From: Vulcanimicrobiota bacterium | Lineage (GTDB): Bacteria; Vulcanimicrobiota; Xenobia; Xenobiales; JADMJV01 | Reading direction: 5' to 3' | NCBI GenBank assembly: GCA_017307785.1 | Contig: JAFKGI010000004.1 | Span: 186,001 to 250,000, forward strand | Length of the DNA stretch: 64,000 nt | Shown here: in pieces, positions 50,942 to 59,969 of the stretch | Position numbering within the stretch: the stretch's first letter is position 1 | How the letters are laid out: the number at the start of each line of letters is the position of its first letter | The notes under the pieces: model-generated | The model's database searches: none | Seen by the model: only the letters and a program-made list of their open reading frames with translations | What the model was told of the DNA's origin: nothing | Program-made: the position numbers and the translations under genes

Positions 50942-52210
50942 TTAGCGCTTCAAGTTGGAGATTTCGCCCAGCAACTCGTCCATCGTGGTGATGACTTTCG
51001 AGTTGGCCTGGAAAGCGCGCTGGGCCGAGATCAGGCGGGTGAATTCCTTCGCCAGGTCGACGTTCGAGCCTTCGAGAGCACCCGCGGTCAAGTTGCCGCG
51101 AGCGCCGGTGCCTGCCGCGCCCAACTGGGGCTTACCGCTGTTGACGGTTTCCTTCAGCAGGCCGCTGTCCGATTTCTCCAAGCCCTGCGGATTTGTGAAA
51201 TACGCAATGGCTACTTGTCCTAAATTGCGCGTCAGGGCGTTGGAGTACTGCCCGACCACCATACCATTTCGGTCGATGGAGAAATTGGTCAGCTGACCGG
51301 CCGGATAGCCGTTCTGAGAACCAACGGTAGCACTGTAACGACCGGGGGTTTCCAGTTGGGTCATGGTGGTGAAGTCGGGCGTGATGTTGACCGGGTTGGC
51401 GCCGTTGGCCGGGGTCAGCGTGAAGCTGGGGCTGGGCGAGCTGAGGGTGGGCGAGAAGTTGCCGTTGGCGTCGAAAGCGACCGTGCCGGTTCCCAGGTTG
51501 GTGGCACCGTTGTCGGCCGACCAGCTCCAGGTGGCGGCCGAACCGGCGGTGGCGGGAACCTTGGTGTAGGTCATCTGCACGCGGTATTCTTTGCCCAAAG
51601 AGTCATAGATGGTGGCTTCGGTGGAGAACTTGCCGCCGGTAGCGGGCGGGCCGGCCGCGTAGACGGCCTGCGAGCCGTCCAGGTTGCCGCTCAGCTTCAT
51701 GGTGCTGGTGGCCTGAGCCGTCATCGAATCGCCATAAGGAATGCGCAGAGCGCCGGTGGGTTTGGCCACGTCCACGTTGCCCATGCTGTCGGCCGTCCAG
51801 CCCTGCAGCGGGCGTCCGCCGCTGTCCACGATGCCGCCGGTGGCGTCGACCGAGAAGTGACCATTGCGGGTGTAAGTATTGATGGTGCCGGTACCGACGG
51901 TGAAGTATCCATCACCGGAAAGAGCCATATCGGTGGGATTGTCGGTGAGTTCGAGCACGCCCTGCGTCATTACGCTATCGATGGAGGCGATGTTGCTGCC
52001 CAGACCGACCTGCAGGGCGTTAGAGCCGCCCAGAGAGGGATTGGCGCCGGTGGCGGGGCGTAGGGTCTGAGAGTAGAGCTCCTGGAAGTTGACTTTGCTG
52101 TGCTTGAAACCGGCGGTGTTGACGTTCGCGATGTTGTTCGACACGACGTCCAGCATTTTCTGAAAGCCATTCAATCCAGTGATGGCGGAATTCATTGCAG
52201 TTGTACCCAT
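50942..52210 (-). CDS. flgE: Flagellar hook protein FlgE
   Basis: FlgE polymerises into the hook. The N-terminal D0 helix is ALSGLNGFQKMLDVVSNNIA type (SAITGLNGFQKMLDVVSNNI) with ANVNTAGFKHSKVNFQE, followed by TDMALSGDGYFTV and a variable D1/D2 core (about 120-340). The C-terminal D0 helix is SNVDLAKEFTRLISAQRAFQ with ANSKVITTMDELLGEISNLK. At 422 residues it is normal. It lies between flgD and motA. Confidence 0.95.
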   Translation of the reverse strand: MGTTAMNSAITGLNGFQKMLDVVSNNIANVNTAGFKHSKVNFQELYSQTLRPATGANPSLGGSNALQVGLGSNIASIDSVMTQGVLELTDNPTDMALSGDGYFTVGTGTINTYTRNGHFSVDATGGIVDSGGRPLQGWTADSMGNVDVAKPTGALRIPYGDSMTAQATSTMKLSGNLDGSQAVYAAGPPATGGKFSTEATIYDSLGKEYRVQMTYTKVPATAGSAATWSWSADNGATNLGTGTVAFDANGNFSPTLSSPSPSFTLTPANGANPVNITPDFTTMTQLETPGRYSATVGSQNGYPAGQLTNFSIDRNGMVVGQYSNALTRNLGQVAIAYFTNPQGLEKSDSGLLKETVNSGKPQLGAAGTGARGNLTAGALEGSNVDLAKEFTRLISAQRAFQANSKVITTMDELLGEISNLKR

Positions 52211-52255
52211 GGTAAATCTCCTCGTTCGGTTGAATCAGTGTAATTCTAGGCCCAT

Positions 52256-52289
52256 AAATCCCGGGGGGTTGTGTCCCCCTCTTGGATTT
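52256..52289 (-). promoter_or_regulatory. Intercistronic hairpin between flgD and flgE
   Basis: Outer AAATCC/GGATTT and inner GGGGG/CCCCC arms make a two-part stem at the flgD stop codon. As with the flgE-motA hairpin, no T run follows on the minus strand. It may set the relative stability of flgE mRNA. Confidence 0.4.
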
Positions 52290-52701
52290 ACTTGAGTTCG
52301 CGTAGGTATTCGCTGGGATAACTCGTGCCGTTGATCATGAGAGAGAGGCTCCCGCTGCGGCTGCGCAAGGACTGGACGGTGCCGGTGACCTCTTGCTGCG
52401 TATTCGGGTCGAGCACGGTGACGTTTTTGCCGACCAGACCGGTGGCTCCCATCATCAACACGTTACTCAAGTTCTCCAGCTGTTTCTGCAGGTTCTGTGT
52501 AGTCGAGACCTGTTCTAGAGACAGCATCTGATTTGCCATTTCGGCGGTGCTCATCGGTTTGAGCGGGTCTTGCTGGGTCAGCTCCGACAGCATCAGTTGC
52601 ATGAACTGGTCGTGGGTGCTGGTGGCCTTGCTGGTTGATTTGCTGGTCGTAGTTGGTATTGCTGAATTGCTGGTCGTCCCTTGAACGGGGTTTGCCGACA
52701 T
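52288..52701 (-). CDS. flgD: Flagellar hook-capping scaffold FlgD
   Basis: FlgD caps the growing hook and is later replaced. The N-terminal conserved helix is STHDQFMQLMLSELTQQDPL with KPMSTAEMANQMLSLEQVST, the export/polymerisation motif. A short C-terminal part (ATGLVGKNVTVLDPNTQQEV) remains, so at 137 residues it lacks the large FlgD/FN3 domains of enteric FlgD. It lies 17 bp after fliK and 77 bp before flgE. Confidence 0.92.
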   Translation of the reverse strand: MSANPVQGTTSNSAIPTTTSKSTSKATSTHDQFMQLMLSELTQQDPLKPMSTAEMANQMLSLEQVSTTQNLQKQLENLSNVLMMGATGLVGKNVTVLDPNTQQEVTGTVQSLRSRSGSLSLMINGTSYPSEYLRELK

Positions 52702-52718
52702 TGCTTTCCTCCTTGGGC

Positions 52719-55124
52719 TCAGGCCCGGACGTTCAGTCCGTTCGAGTTACCGTTCGCTGAACTTACTCTCTCTATCGGCAAAGGGTCCCCAAAACTTGAG
52801 GGGTTAGCGGACTTTTTCTGGGGAAATCCCAGCGGCCCACGCTGCTGCTGTTCGAAAGAAAAGCCCTGGAAAGATCCGCGCTGGTCGCGCTGGTCCTGAG
52901 ACAGGCTGGTGGTGAAACCCTCGAGTCCACGCGTCTCCTGAATTTGCACCAGCTCCTGGCGGACGCTGCGTTCCACTTCGGCGTCGCGCAGCTGGAGGTG
53001 AGCCGTCCACTGGCCACCCGACTCCACCTGGACGCGAGCGGCCACCGCGCCCAGCTTTTCGCTGTGCAGCTGGACCTCGAGTTCGCGCGGTTTGTCGACC
53101 AGGGCTTTGCCTTGCAGGCGGGCCAGATGCTGGCCGTGCTCGACCTGGTCGATCAGCTTGACCGGAGCCTTGTGTTCCGGGGCCGACTCCGGAGTGGCCT
53201 CGGTTTTGTGAGCGAAAGGCAGAGCCGGAGCGGCCGCGGGCTGGTCGCTTTCCGGTTCGCGCTCGGAGTCCGAATCGGAACCCGGCTCAGACGAGGTCTT
53301 CTTCTCCGAGAGTAGCGCCATCAGGGGTTCCAGTCCCGGCTTGGTGACGGGCGCCTCGACCGCGACTTTGACCGTGGCAACCGGCTGTTCCGCCGCCTGG
53401 ATGCGCTGCATCAGTTCCGCCAGCAGCGGACGCTCGGCCGGGGCTGCCTCGACGGGCTGAACCGTTTGACCGCTCAGCTCACGCACCACCAGATTGCGGA
53501 TGGTTCCGGGTAATTTGCCGTCCAGCAGAGGCTGATAGTCGCGCGAGCCGACCTTGGTCTCCACCGGCATCGCCGGCTGGGTGACTTCCACGGTGACGGC
53601 CGGCGCGGGCTGTGCCAAGGGCTGAACAAAGGGAGCCAGCAGCCGCTCCAGGGGATTCTGCGGCTCGACCGCTTTTTTCTGCCGGTCAGTCTGCACAGGC
53701 CGGGTCTCGTTGGCCGGCGCTTTCTCCGACTTCGGTCGGTTGGCTTCGGCTACCGGCGCCTGAGGGTTGGGATTGCTAACGGGCGCGGCAACCGGAGCCG
53801 CCTCGGTGGGGTTGCTTGCCGGGGCGGTAACTTGTGCAACCTTCGTGGGGATGCTTACCGGGGCAGCAACTTGTGCCGCCGGGGCGGGGATGGTTACCGG
53901 GGGAGCAACTTGTGCCGCCTGGGCGGGGTTGCTTACCGGGGCGGCAATCTGTGCCGCCCGGGTCGGCAACGGGACCGGGTTGGCGATGGGCGCAGCAACT
54001 TGTGCCTTCTGGGTCGGCAACGGGACCGGGTTGCTGACGGGCGCGGCAACTTGTGCCGCCGGGGTCGGCAACGGGACCGGGTTGGCGACGGGCTCAGCAA
54101 CTTGTGCCGTCTGGGTCGGCAACGGGACCGGGTTGCTTACGGGCGCGGCGACTTGTGCCGCCGGGGTCGGCACTGGGGCCGGGTTGCTGACGGGCGCAGC
54201 AACTTGTGCCGCCGGGGTCGGCAACGGGCTCGGGTTGGCGACGGGCGCGGCAACTTGTGCCGCCGGGGTCGGCGACGGGGTCGAGTTGCTCATCGGCGCG
54301 ACAGCCTGGGCGGGGTTGCTTACCGGCGCGACAACTTGTGCCGCCCGGTGCGGCAACGGGGTCGGTTTGTCGACGGGCGCGACAACCTCGATGGAGTTGC
54401 CGACGGGCGCATCAATCTGTGCCGCCTGGGTCGGTAACGAGGCCGGGTTGCTTATCGGCGCAGAAACCTCGACGAGCGGCGCAGCAACCTGTGCGGCCTG
54501 GGCGGGCAACGAGGCTGGCTTGCCGATGGGCGCGGCAACCTCGACGACCGGCTCGGCAACTTGTGCCGCCCGGGTCGGCAACGGAATAGGCTCGCTGACG
54601 GGCGCGGCCACTTCGGCCTGGGCAGGCGCAACCTTGGCTCGGGCCGAGCGGGTCGAAGGCTCGCCGGTCGCGCGCTTGCGCTTGCCCTCGCGCACCGGCA
54701 GGGTGGGCTTCTCGGACACTTCCGGCTCCTGGGTCTCCTCCGCCACGGGAGCTTCCTCAACCGGGGGCGACTTCTGGACGGACTTGGAGGGCACCGGCGG
54801 GACGACCACCGGGGCAGCCGGAGCGACTTCCACGGCAGCCTCTTGGGTGACCTCGACCACCTCGGGGCGCACCACGCCGACCACCAGGGGCATCGGGTGG
54901 GCCGCAAAGATGGGCGGTTCGCTGACCTGCTGGCGCAGCGTTTGCAGCACGCAGTCGGTTGCCTGGGGAATTTCGCTGACGGCTTGCGGACCGGCGGCCA
55001 CGACCGGTTGGGCGGCTTGCAGAGCGTCCGCAAAACGAGAGGCGGTTGGCGCCGATAAGCCGGTCGCAACCGTGGGTGAGAGGATTCCCGCCAGGGATTC
55101 GCTGCTGTTACTAAGGATGTTCAC
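52719..55124 (-). CDS. fliK: FliK-like flagellar hook-length control protein with long repeat domain
   Basis: FliK is exported through the flagellar apparatus and measures hook length. The C-terminal part matches the family core: REFEVQLHSEKLGAVAARVQ type (PRELEVQLHSEKLGAVAARV), WTAHLQLRDAEVERSVRQEL and LVQIQETRGLEGF. The central part (about residues 175-455) is a proline/alanine-rich ruler-like region made of 17-19-residue repeats of the type AAQVAAPVSNPVPLPT. At 801 residues it is much longer than the usual 400. GTG 55124 is the start. It heads the flgD-flgE-motA-motB run; position and C-terminal motif support fliK. Confidence 0.85.
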   Translation of the reverse strand: MNILSNSSESLAGILSPTVATGLSAPTASRFADALQAAQPVVAAGPQAVSEIPQATDCVLQTLRQQVSEPPIFAAHPMPLVVGVVRPEVVEVTQEAAVEVAPAAPVVVPPVPSKSVQKSPPVEEAPVAEETQEPEVSEKPTLPVREGKRKRATGEPSTRSARAKVAPAQAEVAAPVSEPIPLPTRAAQVAEPVVEVAAPIGKPASLPAQAAQVAAPLVEVSAPISNPASLPTQAAQIDAPVGNSIEVVAPVDKPTPLPHRAAQVVAPVSNPAQAVAPMSNSTPSPTPAAQVAAPVANPSPLPTPAAQVAAPVSNPAPVPTPAAQVAAPVSNPVPLPTQTAQVAEPVANPVPLPTPAAQVAAPVSNPVPLPTQKAQVAAPIANPVPLPTRAAQIAAPVSNPAQAAQVAPPVTIPAPAAQVAAPVSIPTKVAQVTAPASNPTEAAPVAAPVSNPNPQAPVAEANRPKSEKAPANETRPVQTDRQKKAVEPQNPLERLLAPFVQPLAQPAPAVTVEVTQPAMPVETKVGSRDYQPLLDGKLPGTIRNLVVRELSGQTVQPVEAAPAERPLLAELMQRIQAAEQPVATVKVAVEAPVTKPGLEPLMALLSEKKTSSEPGSDSDSEREPESDQPAAAPALPFAHKTEATPESAPEHKAPVKLIDQVEHGQHLARLQGKALVDKPRELEVQLHSEKLGAVAARVQVESGGQWTAHLQLRDAEVERSVRQELVQIQETRGLEGFTTSLSQDQRDQRGSFQGFSFEQQQRGPLGFPQKKSANPSSFGDPLPIERVSSANGNSNGLNVRA
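53773..54600 (-). repeat. Tandem repeats inside fliK encoding AAQVAAPVSNPxPLPT units
   Basis: About fifteen degenerate units of 51-57 bp encode variants of QVAAPVSNPVPLPTxAA. Neighbouring units are nearly identical in DNA near 53940-54260 and more diverged toward the edges, as expected for an array that expands and contracts. All lengths stay multiples of three, so selection keeps the frame. Confidence 0.8.
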
Positions 55125-55215
55125 AGGTGGCCTATCGGCCGATCGCGTGGAGAATTAAGGGACCGGTATCGAGAGTCAGCCATGCTATACTCTGAATTTC
55201 GAAGAGGGAGACCGC

Positions 55216-58200
55216 GTGGAAGCTCAGGTATTTCTCCAAACAAAACTGCATCCCACCCAGTTGGCCACGCGCTCTCTGCATCGCAGCCGCCTGATTCGCG
55301 AACTCAATCGTGACCAGGATGTACGCCTGGTACTGGTGACCGGCCCGGCCGGTTCCGGCAAGAGTACCCTCATGGCCGACTTCATCGCCCAACGCCCACG
55401 CCGCACCGCCTGGCTGGGCCTGGGCGAAGAAGATCAGGATCCGCAAGTCTTCTTCTCCTACTTTCTGGAGTCTCTGTGCCAGACCTACAAGGGCTGTTGC
55501 GAAGCCACTCGCAATCGCCTCCACAGCTTCGATCTGAATGCCCCTCAGGAACTTTGCCTGAGCCTGATCAACGAGATCTTCGCCTACGCCGAACCCGTCG
55601 CCATTCTGCTGGACGACTATCATCTGGTCCATTCCGTAGAATCGATTCGCGGCTTTTTTCAGACTCTTTGCCGTCGTGGCCCCAGTAATCTGACCTTGTT
55701 TCTGATCTCCCGAGATATTCCGGACCTTCCCGTCGACTGGCTGCGCAGCAAGCGTTTGCTCTGCGAGCTCCACTACGACACCTTGCGCTTCAGCTGGGAA
55801 GAGACATCCGATTTGCTGCGAGAGATCTGGGGTCTGAAGTTAGATGCCGACCTGATCGAGCTGATCGTGGCCAAAACCGAAGGCTGGGCCACCGCCATTC
55901 AGTTGGTGGCTCAGTCCATCCGCAACAAGCCGGCCGAGGAAGTGCGGCCTCTGGTCGAATCTTTGGGCGGCGGCGACACGGCCATCTACAACTATCTGGC
56001 CAGCGAAGTCTTCGCCAGCCAGACGCCCAAAGTCCAGGAATTTCTGAAAGTCACCTCGGTGCCGGAAGTTTTCAACGCCGAACTGGCCGGGGAATTGCTG
56101 CCCCGCACCGACGTGGTGCAAATGCTGGACTACCTGGAGAAAGCCCGCCTGTTTCTGGTGCGCGTTGAGCGAGATGGCGTTTGGTATCGCTATCATCACC
56201 TGTTCGGACAGTTCCTGCGCCATCGTTTGAGCCTGGATCAGGGCACCAAGGCGGTCGAAGCCATCCACCAACAACTGGCAGACTGGCTCTATCACAATCA
56301 GCAGGTGGTGGCCTCCATTCCCCACTTTCTGTCTTCGGGCGATCCGCTGCTGGCTTCCCAGATCCTCGAGAATGTGGGTAGCGAACTGCTGCACCGCGGT
56401 CTCAAGAACAGCGTTTCGCGCTGGATGGAGGCACTGCCCCTGAACTTGCGCAACGGACGCCCCGGCCTTCAGGTGATCCAGTCCGAGCTTTATGATATGC
56501 AGGGTCATTGGCCCAGGGCCGTGGAGGGCTACCAGAAAGCCCTGGCCGAGTATCGTCGCCGCGGGGATGACAACGGTGTGGCCGGCGTGCTCGAGAAGCT
56601 TTGCCTGTGCTACGTGAAATACGGCGAATCCAAGCTGCTGCTGGAGACCTGCGAAGAAGGCCTGCGCCTGTGTCCTCCCGAGCAACACGCCCAGAAAGCC
56701 ATCTTGCTGTGCTGGCTGGGCACCACCCTGATCAATTCCGGCATGGACTGGGATCGCGGTTACGAGGTGATTCGCAATGGCCACACCACCGCTTTTGAAT
56801 GCGGCGATCCGCGGGCTATCGGGTGGGCGATTCCCATCTATGGTTTTGGCTATCATTTCCCGCAGGGCAATTTTGTTGAGGCCCTGCGCACGCTCAACGA
56901 GGGCATCGACTTCTTTACCAAACTCGACTGGGTGCTGGTTCTCTATCAACTGATCATGAACAAAGCGGTCGTACTGATTTTCATGGGCCAGGTGCGAGCC
57001 GCTCAGGAACTGGTGGACGACGCTTTGATTGCCGCCAAGCGGGCCGGTCACAGCTTTGTGGAAAAAGGCCTGGAGCAGTTGCGCGGCATGGCCTATCTGG
57101 AGTTGCGTGAGCTGGAAGCTTGCCAGGACACTCTCTCCAAGGTTTCGCAGAGCGAGATTCCGGCTCAGTTCAAGCCCTATTTTTTTCGCAGCCGGCTGCT
57201 GTTGAATTGCCATCTGCAGAACTTCGAGCAGGCCCGCGTGGACGCTCAGGAAATGTCCGATTCCATGGCCCTCAACGGGGCGGGCCTGTATGCGCCCGAG
57301 TGTACCCTGGCGCTGGCCTACCTGCTCAGCTGCAGCGGAGAGCAGTCGGAAGCCCTGGCCGAGCTGAACAAGAATCTTGCTCTTTGTCTCAAGGCGCGCG
57401 CCAAATTCTGGGAGATGAAGACTCTGCAGATTTTGGCCTGGGTCCACTGGCAGCGCGGCCAGAGCAAGGACATGCTGGAGGCCCTGGAGCGCTCTTTGCG
57501 CCTGTCTCGATTGAACGGCTACAACGACTACTGGCTGTGCGACCCCCTGGAACTGAGCATCCGGCTGCTCTGTCTGGCGGCCGCCCACGAACTGGAGAAA
57601 GACTATGTCGACCGGCTGCTGACGTCTCTGCGCGAGCGCCTTTCCCCCGAGCTGGAGGAACTGGCCCAGGATCCCGACCCGCACCTGCGTCGGGTGGCCG
57701 CTCAGTATCTGTCGCGCTTGCCCAGCGAGCGCAACAAAGCCACGCTCAAGGCCCTTTATCACAGCGACTCGGACGAACAGGTGCGCAGCATCATCTCCTC
57801 GGCCCTGCGCCTCAACGAGGCGGCCCAGCTGGAAGTCCTCTGTCTGGGGCACCTGCGATTGTTCCGCGACGGGCAAGAGCTGGATTATGGACGCCTGCTC
57901 CGCCCCATGGCGGTTCGACTGCTCAAGTTCTTTCTGGTGCAAGGCACCCGGCTGGTGGCGGCCGAGCGCATCATGGACACCATCTGGCCAGAAATGGAGC
58001 CGGAGCGAGCCCGGCGCACCCTGGCCACCCATCTTTCCGCCATTCGCCGCGCGCTGGATTTGAGCAATCTCTTCCAGAGGGTGGGCGACTCCTATCGGCT
58101 GGGCAATCCCGAAGAAGTGATTTTGGACCTGGTCGAGTATGAGGCAGCGGCGACGGCCGGTTTGGAAGCCTTTCAAAAAGAAGATCGCGGCGGCGCTCTG

Positions 58201-58572
58201 CCGGTTCTGGAGAAAGCCGAGACCCTCTACCGCGGCGACTTCCTGGAAGAAGATCTCTACGAGGAGTTCGTCGAGACCCGGCGCCACCAGTTGCGCCGCA
58301 TCCACGAGCGGGTGCTGGAGGCGCTGGGCGATCTGCACCTCCAGCAGCATCGCTATGATCAGGCCATTCAGCGCTACCGGCGGCTGCTTTCCTCCCAGGA
58401 GCCCATGGAGCAGGTCTTTCCCAAGCTGTTCCGCTGCTACGAAGTGCTGGGCGATCGCCAGGGCATTCTCAAGGAGTTCGAGAGCCTGCGAGCCCGTTTG
58501 CGAGACCATTTGGGGGTGGAGCCTCAGGATAGCACTCGGGCCCTGGTGGAGCGGCTTTTTAAGAGGAATTAG
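55216..58572 (+). CDS. Large STAND-TPR-HEAT-BTAD transcriptional activator (copy 1)
   Basis: An 1118-residue MalT-like regulator. Walker A VTGPAGSGKSTLMADF (residues 41-56), Walker B AILLDDYHLV (about 130), then the STAND helical part with TEGWATAIQLVAQS. TPR repeats fill about 400-830, and HEAT-like helices (DPDPHLRRVAAQYLSRLPSE, SDSDEQVRSIISSALRL) come before an OmpR-type DNA-binding domain from about 872 (LCLGHLRLFRDGQELDYGRL) and a BTAD domain to the end (RYRRLLSSQEPMEQVFPKLF). GTG 55216 follows GAGGGAG. A TATACT at 55186 may be its -10. Ligand and targets unknown; location beside the flagellar genes is suggestive only. Confidence 0.9.
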   Translation: MEAQVFLQTKLHPTQLATRSLHRSRLIRELNRDQDVRLVLVTGPAGSGKSTLMADFIAQRPRRTAWLGLGEEDQDPQVFFSYFLESLCQTYKGCCEATRNRLHSFDLNAPQELCLSLINEIFAYAEPVAILLDDYHLVHSVESIRGFFQTLCRRGPSNLTLFLISRDIPDLPVDWLRSKRLLCELHYDTLRFSWEETSDLLREIWGLKLDADLIELIVAKTEGWATAIQLVAQSIRNKPAEEVRPLVESLGGGDTAIYNYLASEVFASQTPKVQEFLKVTSVPEVFNAELAGELLPRTDVVQMLDYLEKARLFLVRVERDGVWYRYHHLFGQFLRHRLSLDQGTKAVEAIHQQLADWLYHNQQVVASIPHFLSSGDPLLASQILENVGSELLHRGLKNSVSRWMEALPLNLRNGRPGLQVIQSELYDMQGHWPRAVEGYQKALAEYRRRGDDNGVAGVLEKLCLCYVKYGESKLLLETCEEGLRLCPPEQHAQKAILLCWLGTTLINSGMDWDRGYEVIRNGHTTAFECGDPRAIGWAIPIYGFGYHFPQGNFVEALRTLNEGIDFFTKLDWVLVLYQLIMNKAVVLIFMGQVRAAQELVDDALIAAKRAGHSFVEKGLEQLRGMAYLELRELEACQDTLSKVSQSEIPAQFKPYFFRSRLLLNCHLQNFEQARVDAQEMSDSMALNGAGLYAPECTLALAYLLSCSGEQSEALAELNKNLALCLKARAKFWEMKTLQILAWVHWQRGQSKDMLEALERSLRLSRLNGYNDYWLCDPLELSIRLLCLAAAHELEKDYVDRLLTSLRERLSPELEELAQDPDPHLRRVAAQYLSRLPSERNKATLKALYHSDSDEQVRSIISSALRLNEAAQLEVLCLGHLRLFRDGQELDYGRLLRPMAVRLLKFFLVQGTRLVAAERIMDTIWPEMEPERARRTLATHLSAIRRALDLSNLFQRVGDSYRLGNPEEVILDLVEYEAAATAGLEAFQKEDRGGALPVLEKAETLYRGDFLEEDLYEEFVETRRHQLRRIHERVLEALGDLHLQQHRYDQAIQRYRRLLSSQEPMEQVFPKLFRCYEVLGDRQGILKEFESLRARLRDHLGVEPQDSTRALVERLFKRN

Positions 58573-58648
58573 CCGTTCGACCGACCATGAAATAGGGAAT
58601 TACATGGTATACTTTCGCCACTGTGCCTTACATAGTTCACGAATTCGC

Positions 58649-58660
58649 GTGGAAGCATAG
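58649..58660 (+). other. Vestigial start of copy 2, matching the start of copy 1
   Basis: CGCGTGGAAGCATAG upstream of copy 2 matches CGCGTGGAAGCTCAG at the start of copy 1, where GTG GAA GCT begins the protein. In copy 2 the same frame stops after three codons (GTG GAA GCA TAG). A TATACT lies upstream of both (55186 and 58608). This looks like the duplicated ancestral start, now replaced by TTG 58713. Confidence 0.55.
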
Positions 58661-58712
58661 GCATTGAGATCAGTCTTGGTGACGAATTTTAGGGTGCGAG
58701 AGGCTTATTTCA

Positions 58713-59969
58713 TTGGATTCACCCGTATTCTTACAAACTAAGCTTCACCCCAGCCAGGTCGCGCTGCGTTGCTTGAATCGCGCCCGCCTGCTGCGGGAAC
58801 TGAATCGAGACCAGCGGGCCCGTTTGGTGCTGGTCACCGGCCCGGCCGGCTCCGGCAAAAGCACCCTGATGGCCGATTTCCTCTCGCAAAGGTCCCACAA
58901 GGCCGCCTGGTTGGGCCTGGGCGAGGAAGATCAAGATCCCCAGGTTTTCCTGAATTACTTTCTCGAGGCTCTGTGCCTGACGTTTCCCGGCTCTGCGGAG
59001 AAGACGCGCAATCGCTACGGCGCGGCTGGCGAAATGAACGATGTAGCCAGTCTCTCGGCCTTCTTCATCAACGAGATCGTCGAATACGGCAAACCGGTGG
59101 CGATCGTCCTCGACGACTATCACCTGGTCGATCAACAACCGGTCATCAATGGGTTCTTCAAAACCGTGCTGCGCCGTGGGCCCAACAACCTGACGGTGCT
59201 GATGGCCAGTCGCGACCAGCCCGACGTCCCCCTGGCCTGGCTGCGCTCCAAGCGGTTGCTGACCGAGGTGCATCAAGAAAATCTGCGTTTCACGCCGCAA
59301 GAAACGGCTGAGCTGTTTCGCGATGTTTGGAATCAGCCGCTGGACGAAGACCTGGTGGCGGTCGTGGTGGAAAAAACCGAGGGTTGGGCCACCGGCCTGC
59401 AATTGGTGGCCCAGGCCATCCGCCATCGCTCCCCGCGCGAAGTGCGCCGCTACATCACCGATCTGCAGGGTGCCGACTCGAGCATCTACGATTACCTGGC
59501 CACCGAGGTTTTTGACGCTCAACCCGCGCGAGTCCAGGAATTTCTCAAATATACCGCCCTGCCGGAGTGTTTCAACTCGGCCCTGGCTCAAGAGATGTCA
59601 CCGGCCATCGACTCGGTGGAAATGATCGCTTATCTCAAGACCTCCCGGCTCTTTTTGATCGATCTGGATCGGGACGGCAGCTGGTTCCGTTATCACCACC
59701 TGTTTCGCGATTTTCTGCGCAGCAAATTGCGAATGGACCACGGGCGCGGCCTGATGGAGTCCCTGCACCTGCGGGTGGCCGAGTGGCTGTTCGAACATGG
59801 CGAGGTGGTGGCTCCTTGCCTCACTACCTGGCCTGTGGGGATATGGAACTGGCCGCCCAGATGCTGGAGCGGGTGGGCAGCGAACTGCTGCACAAAGGCT
59901 TGCGCAGCAGTATCTCGCGCTGGTTGGACATGTTGCCGGCAGCCCTGCGCCATGGGCGCCCCGGTCTGA
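58713..59969 (+). CDS. STAND-BTAD activator copy 2, 5' part before a frameshift
   Basis: The first about 365 codons match copy 1 throughout: VFLQTKLHPSQVALRCLNRA, Walker A VTGPAGSGKSTLMADF, Walker B AIVLDDYHLVDQQ and TEGWATGLQLVAQAIRH. At about 59812 the homologous reading moves to another frame; the rest of this frame (CLTTWPVGIWNWPPRC) is nonsense and ends at 59969. Restoring one base near GCTCC, as in copy 1 (GCCTCC, Ala-Ser), rejoins it to the 3' part and yields 1123 residues. Start is TTG 58713 with GAGAGG nine bases upstream. A sequencing error or a real pseudogene are both possible. Confidence 0.8.
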   Translation: MDSPVFLQTKLHPSQVALRCLNRARLLRELNRDQRARLVLVTGPAGSGKSTLMADFLSQRSHKAAWLGLGEEDQDPQVFLNYFLEALCLTFPGSAEKTRNRYGAAGEMNDVASLSAFFINEIVEYGKPVAIVLDDYHLVDQQPVINGFFKTVLRRGPNNLTVLMASRDQPDVPLAWLRSKRLLTEVHQENLRFTPQETAELFRDVWNQPLDEDLVAVVVEKTEGWATGLQLVAQAIRHRSPREVRRYITDLQGADSSIYDYLATEVFDAQPARVQEFLKYTALPECFNSALAQEMSPAIDSVEMIAYLKTSRLFLIDLDRDGSWFRYHHLFRDFLRSKLRMDHGRGLMESLHLRVAEWLFEHGEVVAPCLTTWPVGIWNWPPRCWSGWAANCCTKACAAVSRAGWTCCRQPCAMGAPV

